The notes under the pieces: model-generated
What the model saw: the letters and a program-made list of their open reading frames with translations, nothing else
What the model was told of the DNA's origin: nothing
Database searches by the model: none
Assembly: GCF_000003815.2 (NCBI RefSeq)
Contig: NC_049986.1
Location: 10,085,915 to 10,149,914, forward strand
Length of the DNA stretch: 64,000 nucleotides
Reading direction: 5' to 3'
Source: Branchiostoma floridae
Taxonomy: Eukaryota; Chordata; Leptocardii; Amphioxiformes; Branchiostomatidae
Part shown: one piece after another, positions 1 through 11,225 of the stretch
Layout: every line of letters starts with the position of its first letter
How positions within the stretch are numbered: the first letter of the stretch is position 1
Position numbers and translations under genes: made by a program

Positions 1-626
1 TGGCCATAATTTTGAAACTATTAATATTATATAGAAAAATTGTAAATTGTATTTATTTATTTATTTGTACAGTTGTTAACCAACAGCCAGGGTTGCCCAA
101 CTAGCCATGGGCTATTGCCAAGGACTTACCCCGAGAGGAAAAGTACATGTTACATATTATATAAATCATTAACATTAGTTTAGAAACAATAATGGTTACA
201 AATTTACATCATATATTACATGTATACTATCTGTGTGTACATGCTAAAAGTCACATATCATGAGGTAGTACAGGTTCTGACATTAAGCAACAGAGAATGG
301 ATCTCCGAGGGAGAACCAGGTTTTGGCTTTGAAGGATGATAATGTGGTAGCTGTTTTGTTTCAAGTAGGAGATTGTTTCATTGTAAATTGTAAAAGTAGA
401 ATTTGTTTGTTCTTTGTTAATGCGCAATGCCACACTCTGGCATTTTACACTACTCAGGGTTGACTCTAAATCGCGTGTATAAAACTCAGCCATTGTTAAT
501 GTTTGGAAATGAGACTTATGTATTCACCCAGTCACCTGATCGTCTTTATTTGTGTCGTGTTGTTACGTTATTTAAGCTTGAGTATTGCATAAAATACCTC
601 TAAAATGAGAATATCCGCAAAAATAC
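1..626. repeat. intron 2 of P450 gene A; fragment of a dispersed repeat at the left edge
   Basis: No coding exon is visible here. Roughly positions 40-140 hold an AT-rich run followed by a segment (core CCAGGGTTGCCCAACTAGCC) that recurs in opposite orientation near 11140-11170, where it is followed by an AATAAATCAAATAAA-like tail. That pattern is typical of the 3' end of a non-LTR retrotransposon, so this is probably a decayed 3' end of the same family. Exon 3 of gene A must lie to the left of the window. Confidence 0.4.
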
Positions 627-1517
627 CTTCAGACAGAGCTGACGAGCCTCTTCTCTGATGTTTTCTTCCATACTGCCTGGTCCCATTCTCATTCCCAGGT
701 TTCTCAGCGCACTGTAGGCAAACTTGCGTTTTTCTTTGTAGACGTGGTCGAATTTTGTGAGCCCTATGCCTGAGATATATTAGAGAGAATTCGAACAAAC
801 AAAAGAGTCATGGGTAGTATGTCGTTATGCGAGGACAAAGTGTGCAAAATCACACATATAGAAGGAGCCATTTCTCCCTCACAGGAGTTAAGAAAACGTC
901 TCACACGTAGAGAGGTTTTATGACTATGATTTTCTCTCCCTTATTGATTTTGAAAAATTACAATTTTTCTCTTACGGATGTTTCAAATATTATTCACATA
1001 TCTTTTTTGTGTGCGACATTTTATCAACAATTGTGTATGTGTGAGAAAAGAAAAATATGTCTCTTTATATGTGTCATTTTGCAGCACTTGCCCCCCGATA
1101 CTATTGGTGCCTTCTTGCAACCTATGGTATAGTGAACGCGAAAATTGAAGAGAAACCCACAAGCATACCTTTTCCAAAGCCAGATACTAGATTCAGCATA
1201 TAGACGTTTGGCCTGCTGGAGAAAGCATCCTTGTAGTCCACAAGCGCCTCTTTGATGGCTCGGTAGCCGTTCAGAACCACCACGTCTTCCATCCCCATTC
1301 GAACAGTGTACACGTCGCCATACTGCTTCCTCCACTCCGTAAGCTTCAGGTGGGGCGCTCGGCCGAGGGACAACAGGTGGCCGACAACAGGCCAGCTCCC
1401 ACTCGGTGACGGTGGGAGGTTCTTACGTCGTTTGAAGAAGACCAGAAGAGTGAAGGAAACGACCAAAAATACCGCGATGGTGCGTATGGAGACTTCTGAC
1501 AACAACGCAGCCAACAT
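627..1517 (-). CDS. CYP2-like cytochrome P450, gene A (exons 1-2 only, continues off the left edge)
   Basis: Two coding exons are in the window: exon 1 at 1169-1517 and exon 2 at 627-769, joined in phase 1 by GT-AG sites, giving the first 164 residues. Exon 1 starts at an ATG preceded by the same ACAGGACA context as genes B-D. It encodes a hydrophobic N-terminal anchor (about residues 10-28), a basic KRRK stop-transfer stretch, the PPSPSG proline hinge of microsomal P450s, and the [14 protein letters not shown] segment. Exon 2 encodes the helix C region with [20 protein letters not shown]450s of this clan are ER-membrane monooxygenases that use NADPH-P450 reductase to oxidise lipophilic substrates; the substrate cannot be read from sequence. 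No stop or frameshift is seen in the visible part. Exons 3-7, including the heme-thiolate region, would lie left of position 1. Confidence 0.85.
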
Positions 1518-1990
1518 TGTCCTGTGTTCGAAAACAAGTGGGAGGGGGTGTACTACAGTTAATAACTATAATTGTTGCCTTTTTTTCACACACTATGGTT
1601 TTAACACATTCACAAGAAGCTCTTAAATGATCAATGAAAAGTTTACCTCACCTTGCCATTATAGCATCTGTAGCTGTGTTACATGTACAGAAAGATAAGG
1701 TGTCTTGAAGAAACGTCCGGGCAGCGTCGTGGATCGAGTGATTGACCTTTGTTTTTCGCCTCGTCTTTGCTGCTTGGTTGACTCCGGTTCCAAAGGGTAC
1801 ACGTGCATCGGTCGTACCAGGGTTTACGTCTTTGAACTTTAACCTCGGAATGATCACACAATGGCTGTCAAAAGTCTACCCAAGATCTCCAAAAAGCCTT
1901 GACGTTTAAAGATGTCAGTTAAGAACTCGATACGACATGTCAACTTGAAATTATATAAACCTACCTCAACATAAACACCACGGTATATAG
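1518..1990 (-). promoter_or_regulatory. upstream block of P450 gene A, shared with genes B, C and D
   Basis: The sequence immediately 5' of the gene A start is recognisably homologous to the regions upstream of genes B (10667-11060), C (19413-19860) and D (29560-29960). Shared pieces include CTTGAAGAAACGCCCAGG-like, GACTCCGGTGCCAAAGG-like and GTACCAGGTTTCACGTCATT-like strings. It therefore duplicated together with the genes and presumably holds their core promoter. I did not find a convincing TATA box. Confidence 0.5.
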
Positions 1991-2029
1991 CTTAATTGTA
2001 TTCTTTAGAAACCTTTTCCCCCACATTCT

Positions 2030-2310
2030 CATGCACTTCATTTGTTCAATCATTTTCCCTACCGTACTGACTTATGGTTCTGAAACATTCACCAAAAGCT
2101 CTTACGAAACATAAATCTATCTCACCAATGTGTAACTGTGATACACGTGCAGGAATATGAGGAATCTTAAAAAACGCCCAGGCAGCTTGGCGGAGAGATC
2201 ATTGCTTGATTCCTGTAGCGTCTTTATCCCCCCATGTACCAGGTTTCACGTACTTGATCTTTTGACCTCGGAATAGTGATACAATTGTTCTTAAAAAGTC
2301 TTCATAATGT
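2030..2310 (-). pseudogene. orphan copy of the P450 upstream block
   Basis: A second, separate copy of the block found 5' of each P450 gene, without a following first exon. It keeps the CTGAAACATTCACCAAAAGC, AACGCCCAGGCAGCTTGGCG and GTACCAGGTTTCACGTA strings in the same order as upstream of gene B. Together with the orphan last-exon piece at 2690-2920 it marks an extra, now decayed, promoter-to-neighbour junction between genes A and B. Confidence 0.55.
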
Positions 2311-2689
2311 CGTCATATAACACGATAACGACACAAGTTTTTACCGTAATTGTTGTTTACAAGTACATCATTGTCTGAAAATTTTGTGATCATACAATAA
2401 GTTTAGGTGTGGGTCCCAAAAGTTTGTTTTAAAAAACTGCACATTTTGCTGGGGTCAGTTTTGAACCCACTGGACCATACATAAACTTTCTAGAATAACT
2501 TAATTAACGATGAGCCAATCTCAGTAAAAACGTATGAGAAGTTTTATATTTATAAGATATATATACAAACAAACTCATAGGAGGAATTTTGTTTTCGACC
2601 AGAAATGTCACAATGGTACATAATTATCTATATACGCCTGGGGTCAGTTTTGACCCCATACGGTGGTTTGAGGGTCTTAACATTAGACT

Positions 2690-2920
2690 AACAAGGCGCG
2701 GTATGATCAAACAGAATATATTTTCTGATTCCGTTCAACAGTATATATATGTCAAAGCGTCAAATGTAATATGTAGAAATTTCTTACACCGTTTTATACA
2801 TGTGTATTGTCGATAACCTTCACAATACGTCTTTAATGGACCACCCTAGCAACCCATGCAGTCATAGACCTCCGGTGCAGCGACGCCCTCTGGTAACTTG
2901 AAGGTGAAGTGTTTCATGTT
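2690..2920 (-). pseudogene. relic of a P450 last exon plus its 3' flank
   Basis: Reading the minus strand, about 2850-2916 encodes [13 protein letters not shown] followed by a short tail and stop, the C-terminal end of the P450s. The flank 2690-2850 matches the 3' flank of gene D (20690-20880), including an ACAAGGCGCGGTA string. Homology stops abruptly after the KHF codons: the heme motif half of the exon is absent, and there is an internal deletion just after the CACCCTAGC string. It is too short to be a gene. Confidence 0.7.
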
Positions 2921-2983
2921 GTTATAAGTGAGAAGTGTATTGTGCAACCATCGCAAGGACCCGGTGACAATTTATTCACCATT

Positions 2984-3030
2984 CGTCAGGTTACTATGTA
3001 CATATAATATATGTATATAGTAGCCTGACG
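2984..3030. repeat. 47-bp near-perfect palindrome
   Basis: The arms CGTCAGGTTACTATGTACAT and its near-complement ATGTATATAGTAGCCTGACG are separated by only a few bases and differ at two or three positions. It can form a long hairpin or cruciform. No gene or known element is attached to it. Confidence 0.7.
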
Positions 3031-3649
3031 ATTTTTTTAAGATGACTATATGTCCTTGCACAAAACCGTGGGAATACTTGCGAAATACTAAACACATTTA
3101 CGTCTCAACATGTTGAATACTTACATTGCAACATGCTATACATACATTTTGTACGTGCTAGTAAGGCCACAGCAAGTAAATTTTATGGATGACATCCTCT
3201 GCGGACTGCAAAAATAGTGCGATAGGGCGAAAAAAAAACAAGATGGGTGAAAAAAAACAGGATGGCTATTTTAGAAAATAGGCACCATAAAGTTGTGATG
3301 GATGTTGTAACAAGAATTAGAGGGACAAAGCATGGTATCAGCGCCAACAAGGCATTCATTCCTGTATTCAAGACATGTACTGGTGTGGTATAAGTGACAC
3401 TAGTGTGGTAGACTGGCACTCATACGCGTAGCTTCCATATTGGTATCACTTTTACAACTATCCAATAAGTTTTCTACAACTGCAGTCCTGGGTCCACTTC
3501 CTATCAAGTGGGTTGCAACACATTTTTCACACAAAAAACATGATATTATGTATTTGTAACTCCAACATGTGAATATCATAGTTCATCTACTTTAAATGTA
3601 AACGTAAATTTCACAATCAATATCTACAATGTCCTAAATGAGTAATAAC
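3031..3649. other. intergenic: 3' flank of P450 gene B, first part
   Basis: No gene is visible. The stretch from about 3500 to 3649 matches the 3' flank of gene C (11970-12110), so it belongs to the duplicated P450 unit. The homology is interrupted at 3650 by a mobile element and resumes near 4971. Confidence 0.6.
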
Positions 3650-4970
3650 TAGAGTTCGACAAACACATTCTCTTTGCCAAATAATCATGCCTTTATCAAG
3701 ACTGTAACGTCTTATTCATGTATAATACATATATTATATAATAATTTAGTAATTTACTAAATAGTACCTACCCCAATAGCAAATGACTGCATGAACGTGT
3801 GTTCCTCAGAAACCGACAAACGACAAATGCTACCAAAAACATAACCGTCTCAGCGAACTGATGACAATGAAATTATGTACATATGTTGTGATATTTTCCA
3901 GCGCAACTTTCATAGTGTTTTGTTAAAATCAGTAGTCTCACCAGACTACGGCCTGGTCGAATAGTACACAGATGACCTTGTATGATCCCTGGTCAATCAG
4001 AATTTCATGCTTTCAAGACATATCATCCCTGGTCAATCAGAATTTCATGCTTCCAAGACAACGCCAGGGATTCTCTGCTTCCACTGGCTCTCTTGACCTA
4101 ATTCTTCTCTATTTTTAGACATCTATGGGCCGATTCAAGTCCTTTCAGGTAACTCCGTCACAAGTATATTGCAACCATTATAGTTTCCCTAAGTAATTAT
4201 ATTTAATACATAGTGATTTATATAATTAGCATCTCATTATGTTGATAATCACCCAAAGTACCTACATACCAAAAACAAAGAATATCCATCAATCCCCTCA
4301 GGAGTTATACATCTAAAAAGTTACAAACTATAAGACCCACTGCAGTTCCAAACAAGCTACTAGGGGGCCCAAAATTACACCATTTACTCCTAGTCCCAAC
4401 AGCTACCCACCACTTAAAATTCATGAACCTGGCACTTCTGGAAAATTTAGGCGCAAACTTTGACGCTCACTTGCAGTACCAAAACAAGTTGCCAGGAAGC
4501 CCATTATCGAACTTGACCTTCCTTTCTGTGTCCCCTACCTATCAACGAAATATCATTAGCATCCATCAAGAACATCTCGAGTTATCTTGCATACAGACAA
4601 ACGCACTTACATACAAAGCCAGCTACAGCACCATAGGTAAAAGCTAGCTAAACCATTCTCGCACATGACAATCCTTTCCACAACCGCTACACACCTGCTA
4701 AATATCGTGGAAATCGCCCAGCTGCATTTTGACTTATGCTTCCGGAAACAAACCCCGAAAAAATACAAAGCTCACTGCTGTACCGTAGGAAAACGCCAGG
4801 TAAACCGTTTTCGAAATAGGCATGCCTTTTGACAACCGCTACACACCTGCAAAAAATCAAAAAGTTCCATCCACAATTTCTCGACTTATATGTTGTTGAC
4901 CTACATACAGACCCAAGTCGGCAAAATCATACTCTATCGCCATTGGCGAAGAGAAAAATATGCACTGCAT
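3650..4970 (-). mobile_element. non-autonomous interspersed element, about 1.3 kb, with a paralogous empty site
   Basis: It interrupts the 3' flank of gene B: the sequence on both sides is continuous in the gene C flank (12110-12135), which gives an empty site. One end reads AACTAGAGTTCG, the other TTGGCGAAGAGA. The body is the reverse complement of two further copies at 24183-25160 and 26870-27976. Inside, a 150-300 bp motif recurs: ATAACTCGAGAA, then TTGATGGAT, then ATTTGGTAGGT, then a (G)GGCCCCCTAG-like string. A 38-bp direct repeat lies at about 3985-4062. No protein-coding capacity was recognised. Confidence 0.7.
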
Positions 4971-5132
4971 GCTCAATCAGAAAAGTTATGATAAATTCCA
5001 TTATATAGTCCGCATATGTGAAAGCATACGTCAAAGGTCATAACATAATTATAAAAGGGTTATACACTTATTCTGTACATGTTAACATGTGCATCATCAA
5101 TCCTTGTCACAATTTGCTTTAAAACGGACATA

Positions 5133-8100
5133 CTAGCGCCGATTAATGCACATATTGATTGTTGGTGGGACCAAAGTTATTGTCATGCAGCCATCTGTCG
5201 AAGGTGCAGCGGCGCCCTCTGGCAACTTGAAGGTGAAGTGCTTCAGGAGGGAAGAGAAGATCAGAAAGAGCTCCATCTTAGCCAGCTGCTCACCAAGGCA
5301 GACACGGCGACCTGTAGAATAGGATAACGAGAAAAAATTAAAAGAACATTGCAAGAAAATCGTTTTTGATGACACGAATGACTGGTTTATGACTTAATAG
5401 TTTAAGGTGCTTAAACACACTTCTAGTGCTTTTCGTGATCAGTGTGGATGACATCAGTTTATAGTTTAAGGTTCCAAAACATACTTTGAGTGTTTTTATG
5501 TCATCTTGTTTAAAAACTCACCGGTAGAAAAGGGCATGTAGGATTCCGGCCTGGTAGCCACCTTGCCGTCAGAGTCCAGGAACCTACGGGGGTCAAACTT
5601 CTCTGGGTCCGACCAGTATTCTGGGTCCATATGAGCTGACCACAGGTTGGGAAGAACCTTCAAATTAAAACGAATAGACTGCAGTAAAAGAATTTTTAAG
5701 TTTTAGTATCAATTGCAATACCACGTGGCGAGTGGCTATAGAAATATCATTTTGCGATTCTAGTCAAAATAAAGAGCTTTTTGACATATAAATCACCCGA
5801 TTGAAACGTAAAATCCTCATATATACCTAGCTAACTACGTCTCATGAACGATCCCAAAGATTTTTTTTTTTAATTTTTTTTATTCACATTTCTTTAAAGA
5901 GGATGAGACGGAAAGCAGACCCTGCTTATCGAGGTCTTCTCCTCATGTACATAAACAAAATAAGGACACACATACAGGACTACAAAACGCTAAATAACAA
6001 AGGCAAGAGATAATGATAACGACATGAAATAAAACAACAAGGAATCAAATAACAAAGTGACGTGTAGCTGGCATAAAAACTTAGAAGTAATCAAATAAGG
6101 TTATAAATCAACTTAAACAACCTGTCTATTGAACACAAGACATAACTACATGAAAATAAACAAGGAATCAAACAACAGAGTGACATATGGCTGATAAACA
6201 AACTTAGAAATAATCAAATAAGGTTCAGCTAAAATGATCTGTCTGTTTGATGAACTTAAATACAACATCAAATAAATGACAGTTCTGAATGGTAGATAGT
6301 ACTGGGTTTCCCCTGAGTAAGGTTGAACATAAAATATTTTCAGTGGTGTGTCTTGGGTCAAATGGTAAGATACCCTGCATGAACATAGTGGTTAAAGATG
6401 ACAACATATCAAGTCTTGCATCATTGTATAGAGGACAGTGTAGGCTCTTAATAAATCTCTCACCTGCGTTCCCGCTGGGATGTCATAGCCTCGAAAAGTC
6501 GTGTCCTCGTTAGGGGCGCGAGGAACACCGAGAGGAAGGATGGCCCTGATGCGCTGGATTTCCATGATAGTAGCCTCGGTATACGGGAGCTGGGACCTGT
6601 GAGCCAGGGTGGGCACGTCATGGTCTGTTCTCAGGATACTGTCCAGCTCAGCTTGGACCTGTTACAGATTTTTCTCATATGAATCAACAACGCTTACTGC
6701 AGTTACAATAACAGTATCCATTACTTTAGGTCAAAGTAGACGTTTATACTTCAAATAAGCTATCTGGAGTTCTAAGTCCGTATATGTGACTTATGAATTG
6801 TGTTATAGCTTAAATTTTAGAACTTGAAGATCCTTTGACTATTGTACGACCAGCTTCCTCGCCATTCCGAATACGCATGCGCAGCGACAGGAATTGTGGG
6901 ACGGGTAATACAAATGTATGTCAAAAGCGACCGTTGTCTTGATTTGCATAAAAATGTCCAGACGCGTGTTTTGCTTATGATATATAAATGTCTCAGGGTC
7001 TATTTTGCTGTGAATGCGTTATTGGAATCGTGAACAAGCCTATGCCTTCTCACACTTTCGACTTTTGTAAAACACTAGAACTAGGGCCTAGACGACAATG
7101 CATTACTCGTACATGCGTACTACGCACTTTAAGGTACCTTTTGTTGTTCCTCTGGACACAGAACCATGAACAGAAGACCCCATCGCAAGCTGGTGACTGT
7201 GGTCTCGATTCCAGCGAAAAACAGGTCTTGAATTATCCAGTCAATATTCTCCTCAGTAAAGCAGTCGGTCTTCTGTAATTCGTTGAGGAGGAGGTCGATG
7301 AAGTCTCGTGGATTCTCGTTGTCCATGGTCTCGCGATGCTGTGTAATTTCTTCTCGAAGGAATGCGTGGGTCTCTTCAATGCATTCGACAAGAATCCTGT
7401 TTGTTGAATTTACTGTAAAGGAAACAAATTCAATATGACATCAAGCAGAAAACAACATTGCTGCGTCAAAACTACAAGCTGTGTGACCAAAATGAGATCA
7501 TCGATATTGAATATACGTCGATGTAAGTTAAACATCCAGGTAGTAAGATACGCCAAAAAGTAGTTACTCAAGAAACTGGATATGGTTTTGGAAACGGTCA
7601 GACGTTTCGGACCTACCTTTGTTTGCGGTTGAAATCTAAATTGTCTTCAGCTTGAATTGTCTTACATGTCTCCGATTGGACATCTAAAATTTTCTTCATT
7701 CATAGTTAGGGTAAAAAAAAGATCTGTTTCTTTCAGATCACTTTAGTGTCACTGACGAAGGATAGTGGATTCTATCCGAAGCGTCTGACCGTTTCCAAAA
7801 CCATATCCAGTTGCTTGAGTAACTACTTTTTGTGGATATTGGACATATCTGTGCTTTGCGACTATAGACTTTGCCGCTCTACAATCAGTAAGGTGAGCAC
7901 TTGTGATGAATACTGACGTAATTGCTCAAACTCAAAACCATTTATGAACAAAGCATCGTTACATATCTAATATCATAGCCTGGGTACCATCCGATTACTA
8001 CCAGGCTAAATATTTAAGGTGCCCCGGTAGAAGTTGGATGGTACCTGAGCTAACAATATCTTACCTCCCGGTATGAACCGCAGAAAAGGAAAAACAGCCA

Positions 8101-10666
8101 TTAGTTGACTTGATCCTACTTGGGCGGCCACCTTGTTGACGATCTTGGAAAGTTCGAGGAACTTTTCATCATCGTAGTCGTAACGTTTCCCGAACACCAT
8201 GGAGCAGATGATGTTGGCGACTGACACAGTCAGGTTGTCGGCGATGTCACGTGGATGTGCGTCCCCTTGCTCGGACAGCTATGGAAGATTATCTTTATTC
8301 TCATGTCATGCTTGTATCTATATGTACAGCAAAGGCCGTGTACGACGTGCATTTGGAATTGAGAAAGACTGATCATGTGCTCACAACTCAAACCACTATC
8401 ACCTGGTCGTCATTAATTTTGTGCTGTGTTGTAACATTATGAAACCTTATTTGTCCCTTTGGAAGTGCCAGAAGTGAAATTTAAATACCTTCATACAGAG
8501 CTGACGAGCCTCTTCTCTGATGTTCTCTTCCATACTGCCTGGTCCCATTCTCATTCCCAGGTTTCTCAGCGCACTGTAGGCAAACTTGCGTTTTTCTTTG
8601 TAGGCTTGGTTGAACTTTGAGATCGCGATGTCTGTGAGATGTATGATATCATATTCATATATATTTTACAAATGCGGTATGTCATGGGCTGAAGGGAAGA
8701 GCAGAAGGGTATGATTATCATTGTTTGTTAAGTATTGTTTGCAATGCTGCCGGGCCATATTGTACAGATGTACTAGTACATAGTGCCGCGGATAATACAT
8801 TGAGAATTGGTACCCATCTTATTGGCACCCATCTTATTAACACTGCTACAAGTGAAGGTCACTATTAAGTTAAGATATTCGAACACCTTATGGTAACAGT
8901 GTGATGGCTCCTTGAAAATCGTCATGTAGTAATATACATTCCCGAATGTTCTTTGAAACTCTATTGAGGGGGGGGGGGCGGTCTTTTGAGGCCCACGCAA
9001 ACTTTCATATCGCATGACGTCAGAACTTACGCTAGAGCCACCAAATTTGGTGACTTTTCGCGAAATTTATATTAATTGCCAAAGATTTCAAAAAATGTTT
9101 CCCGCACTAGCGATCTCGCCCTCCCCGGCTAGTGATCTCGCCCCCCTACCTCGCCCCCCTTTAGCGATTTCGCCCCCCCCCCCAAAAAAAAACGGGTTTA
9201 CATGACATTTTAGAAGTTGATTGGTATTAATCACAAAATGCAGTTTCAGAATGATATAAGTACACGAGTTTGATACATAACTCCATTCATAGTATCAATA
9301 TTAACGTAATTACATGGTAATAAGATAGTTGAACTTGTTTCAGACAAGGAGGGTTTGGTCCCTTGAATTCCCATTATTGCATATACCTGAGTCTTGACAT
9401 AAGATGTATTTCATTGTATTCACCTGTCCTCAAGCAACCTATATATCTCCAATATGAAGTCTCTACCATGAAGTGACCACAAAAGAACTATGTAATGTCT
9501 TTATTAATTATGCAAATATTAGGTATTAATTAGAATAACGCACATTTTGGTATATGCACCTGGCCAAGGGATATATAAGGATATAATAAGATTTATTATT
9601 ATTTTCACCTCCAACATGACTGTTTTTTTCTAGTATTTAGGAACTGATGCATTTACCCGTGTTTCTTAAGACAGGTACTTTACAAGTGTTTGTGTAGCAT
9701 TTAGCAACAGCTATATCAACTTGCGCTTAGATAGTGTTTATAATGAGAAACTATTATTCACTTGTGTTTTTGTTAGTGCTTTGGAAATGTTTCCAGCACA
9801 AGAAAGAAAACACTGTGACAAATTGAAAACATATAGCTGACGTATTCCGTACCATAGACGGTGTTGATTTATACGTTATGCCAGCTCAGCTGCAAAAATT
9901 GTCTTTTTCATTTCAATGTCATGTTTGCACCGAACAATATAGTATCGACTTTCGAGGTGTGACATCTTACGGTACGGTAATAAGGTGCCATATAGGTACC
10001 AGGTAACACACCATATACGTTACTCCCCAGGTGCAGTATAGTACCAGGTAGCGCACCTGTAATATGTAGTAGCCAGCTGCTCTTGGGGGGGGGGGCGAAA
10101 ACGCTAGTGATCTCGCCCCCGGGGGGGGGGGGCGAGATCCCCGGGGGGGCGAGATCGCTGTCACACCGGTCTGAATAGGGTTAACATAGTAGTATAAACA
10201 TCTCTTCCTGTACGAGCTAGCACCTAACTAAATCGTTCAAGACCATCAGTTTCAAAACTCTACATAGTTGCAGGCTATGAAGACTGCGAAAATTCGAGAG
10301 AAGCACCTAGTATGTACCTTTTCCGAAGCCAGATATCAGATTTAGCAAGTAGACGTCTGGCCTGTTGGAGAAAGCGTCCTTGTAGTCCACAAGCGCCTCT
10401 TTGATGGCCCGGTAGCCGTTCAGAACCACCACGTCTTCCATCCCCATTCGAACAGTGTACACGTCGCCATACTGCTTCCTCCACTCCGTAAGCTTCAGGT
10501 GGGGCGCTCGGCCGAGGGACAACAGGTGGCCGACAACAGGCCAGCTCCCACTCGGTGACGGTGGGAGGTTCTTACGTCGTTTGAAGAAGACATGAAGAGT
10601 CAGGAAAACGACGAAAAATAGCGCAATGGTCTGGATGGAGATTTCTGGCCACAACGCAGAAAACAT
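5133..10666 (-). CDS. CYP2-like cytochrome P450, gene B (complete, 7 exons, 496 aa)
   Basis: Exons in coding order: 10318-10666, 8489-8631, 8065-8278, 7138-7412, 6464-6658, 5522-5657, 5133-5311; all introns are GT-AG and the 1491 joined bases are open to a TAG. The protein has an N-terminal membrane anchor and PPSPSG hinge, an I-helix oxygen-binding segment FFAGIETT, the K-helix ExxR as E-I-Q-R, the PERF-like FDPRRF, and the heme motif [12 protein letters not shown] with the thiolate cysteine, followed by LAKMELFL as in CYP2 enzymes. Length and motif order fit a functional microsomal monooxygenase of the CYP2 clan; substrate unknown. Exon 4 is 9 bases shorter than in genes C and D, removing three residues between the H and I helices. 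Its introns carry a LINE-like tail (intron 5), a foldback element (intron 3) and a 1.05-kb insertion (intron 1). Confidence 0.9.
5855..6260. repeat. LINE-like 3' end and short tandem duplication in intron 5 of gene B
   Basis: A poly-T stretch is followed by an AGACCCTGCTTATCGAGGTC segment and an A-rich tract with TAAACAAAATAA, resembling the terminal part of a non-LTR retroelement. From about 6030 to 6250 a segment of roughly 120 bp (beginning ACAAGGAATCAAA) is present twice in tandem with divergence. Confidence 0.4.
6852..6905. promoter_or_regulatory. TACGCATGCGCAG / GGAATTGTGGG motif block in intron 4
   Basis: This intronic block contains a palindromic TGCGCAT-type core like an NRF1 site next to GGAATTGTGGG, which resembles the reverse of the ACTACAATTCC (ZNF143-type) element. 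The same arrangement is kept in intron 4 of gene D at about 21990-22050 but not in gene C. Function is inference only. Confidence 0.3.
7545..7840. mobile_element. foldback MITE in intron 3 of gene B
   Basis: Two arms of about 58 bp, starting CCAAAAAGTAGTTACTCAAG at 7553 and ending in its complement near 7833, flank a 170-bp centre. Both arms contain GGTTTTGGAAACGGTCAGACG. Diverged parts of the same family occur at 47596-47720 and around 58160-58200, so it is a dispersed element. No target duplication could be fixed. Confidence 0.7.
9109..10159. mobile_element. insertion with GC-homopolymer inverted ends in intron 1 of gene B
   Basis: The inverted ends read AGCGATCTCGCCC at 9109 and its complement ending at 10159, each followed inward by long C or G runs (10 or more) and repeats of the CTAGTGATCTCGCCCC motif. 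The paralogous intron of gene C (around 18905-18945) has no such sequence: homology to gene C stops near 8958 and resumes near 10183. No coding potential was seen. The exact ends and target duplication are uncertain. Confidence 0.55.
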
Positions 10667-11060
10667 TGTCCTGTGTTTGAAAAGAAATGGGAGGGGTCGT
10701 ATCTACTATAATTTTGTTGCCCATATATTTGCCTTTTTTTACACTCTATGGCTCTGAAACATTCACCAAAAAGCTCCTAGGAAATACAGTGTATCTCACC
10801 TTGCTTTAAGAAAATGTGTAGCTGTATATACCACGTACAGGAAGATTAGAAATCTTGAAGAAACGCCCAGACACTTTGGCGGGATCCTTTCTTGGTTTTT
10901 GTTGCGTCTTGCTGCTTGATTGACTCCGGTGCCAAAGGGGGTCACGCATACCTTTGTTGTACCAGGCTTTCACGTCATTGATCTTTTAACCTCCGAATAG
11001 TGATACAATTCTTCTAAAAAAAGTCCTTACATGCTGCAAAATAAACACCAAGGTATGTGG
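10667..11060 (-). promoter_or_regulatory. upstream block of P450 gene B
   Basis: Homologous to the upstream regions of genes A, C and D, beginning right at the start codon context. It contains the shared AAACGCCCAGACACTTTGGC and GATTGACTCCGGTGCCAAAG strings. Likely promoter by position and co-duplication; no core element was identified. Confidence 0.5.
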
Positions 11061-11225
11061 AATCGACTCTAATACTGTTGTATATTGTATACTATTGTAT
11101 AATGTATTTTGTATTGTTACCAGGGCTAGCCCGTGATAATAGCCTCCGGCTAGTTGGGTAGCCCTGGCTGTATCTCTTATGACTATACAGCCGAATAAAT
11201 CAAATAAAATCAAATTAACCTCTGT
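11061..11225 (+). repeat. 3' end of a non-LTR retroelement
   Basis: A hairpin-like stretch (CCAGGGCTAGCCCGTGATAA against CTAGTTGGGTAGCCCTGG) is followed by a short repeat tail ending in AATAAATCAAATAAAATCAAA, the usual look of a CR1/L2-type 3' end. A reverse-oriented relative is at the left edge of the window. Confidence 0.45.

Noticed and set aside
251-493. 80-codon open frame at the left edge, minus strand
   Set aside because: No recognisable domain, AT-rich, and located in the intron of P450 gene A.
568-798. Open frame over P450 gene A exon 2
   Set aside because: Wrong frame; the exon 2 protein ([19 protein letters not shown]) is read in another frame with matching splice sites.
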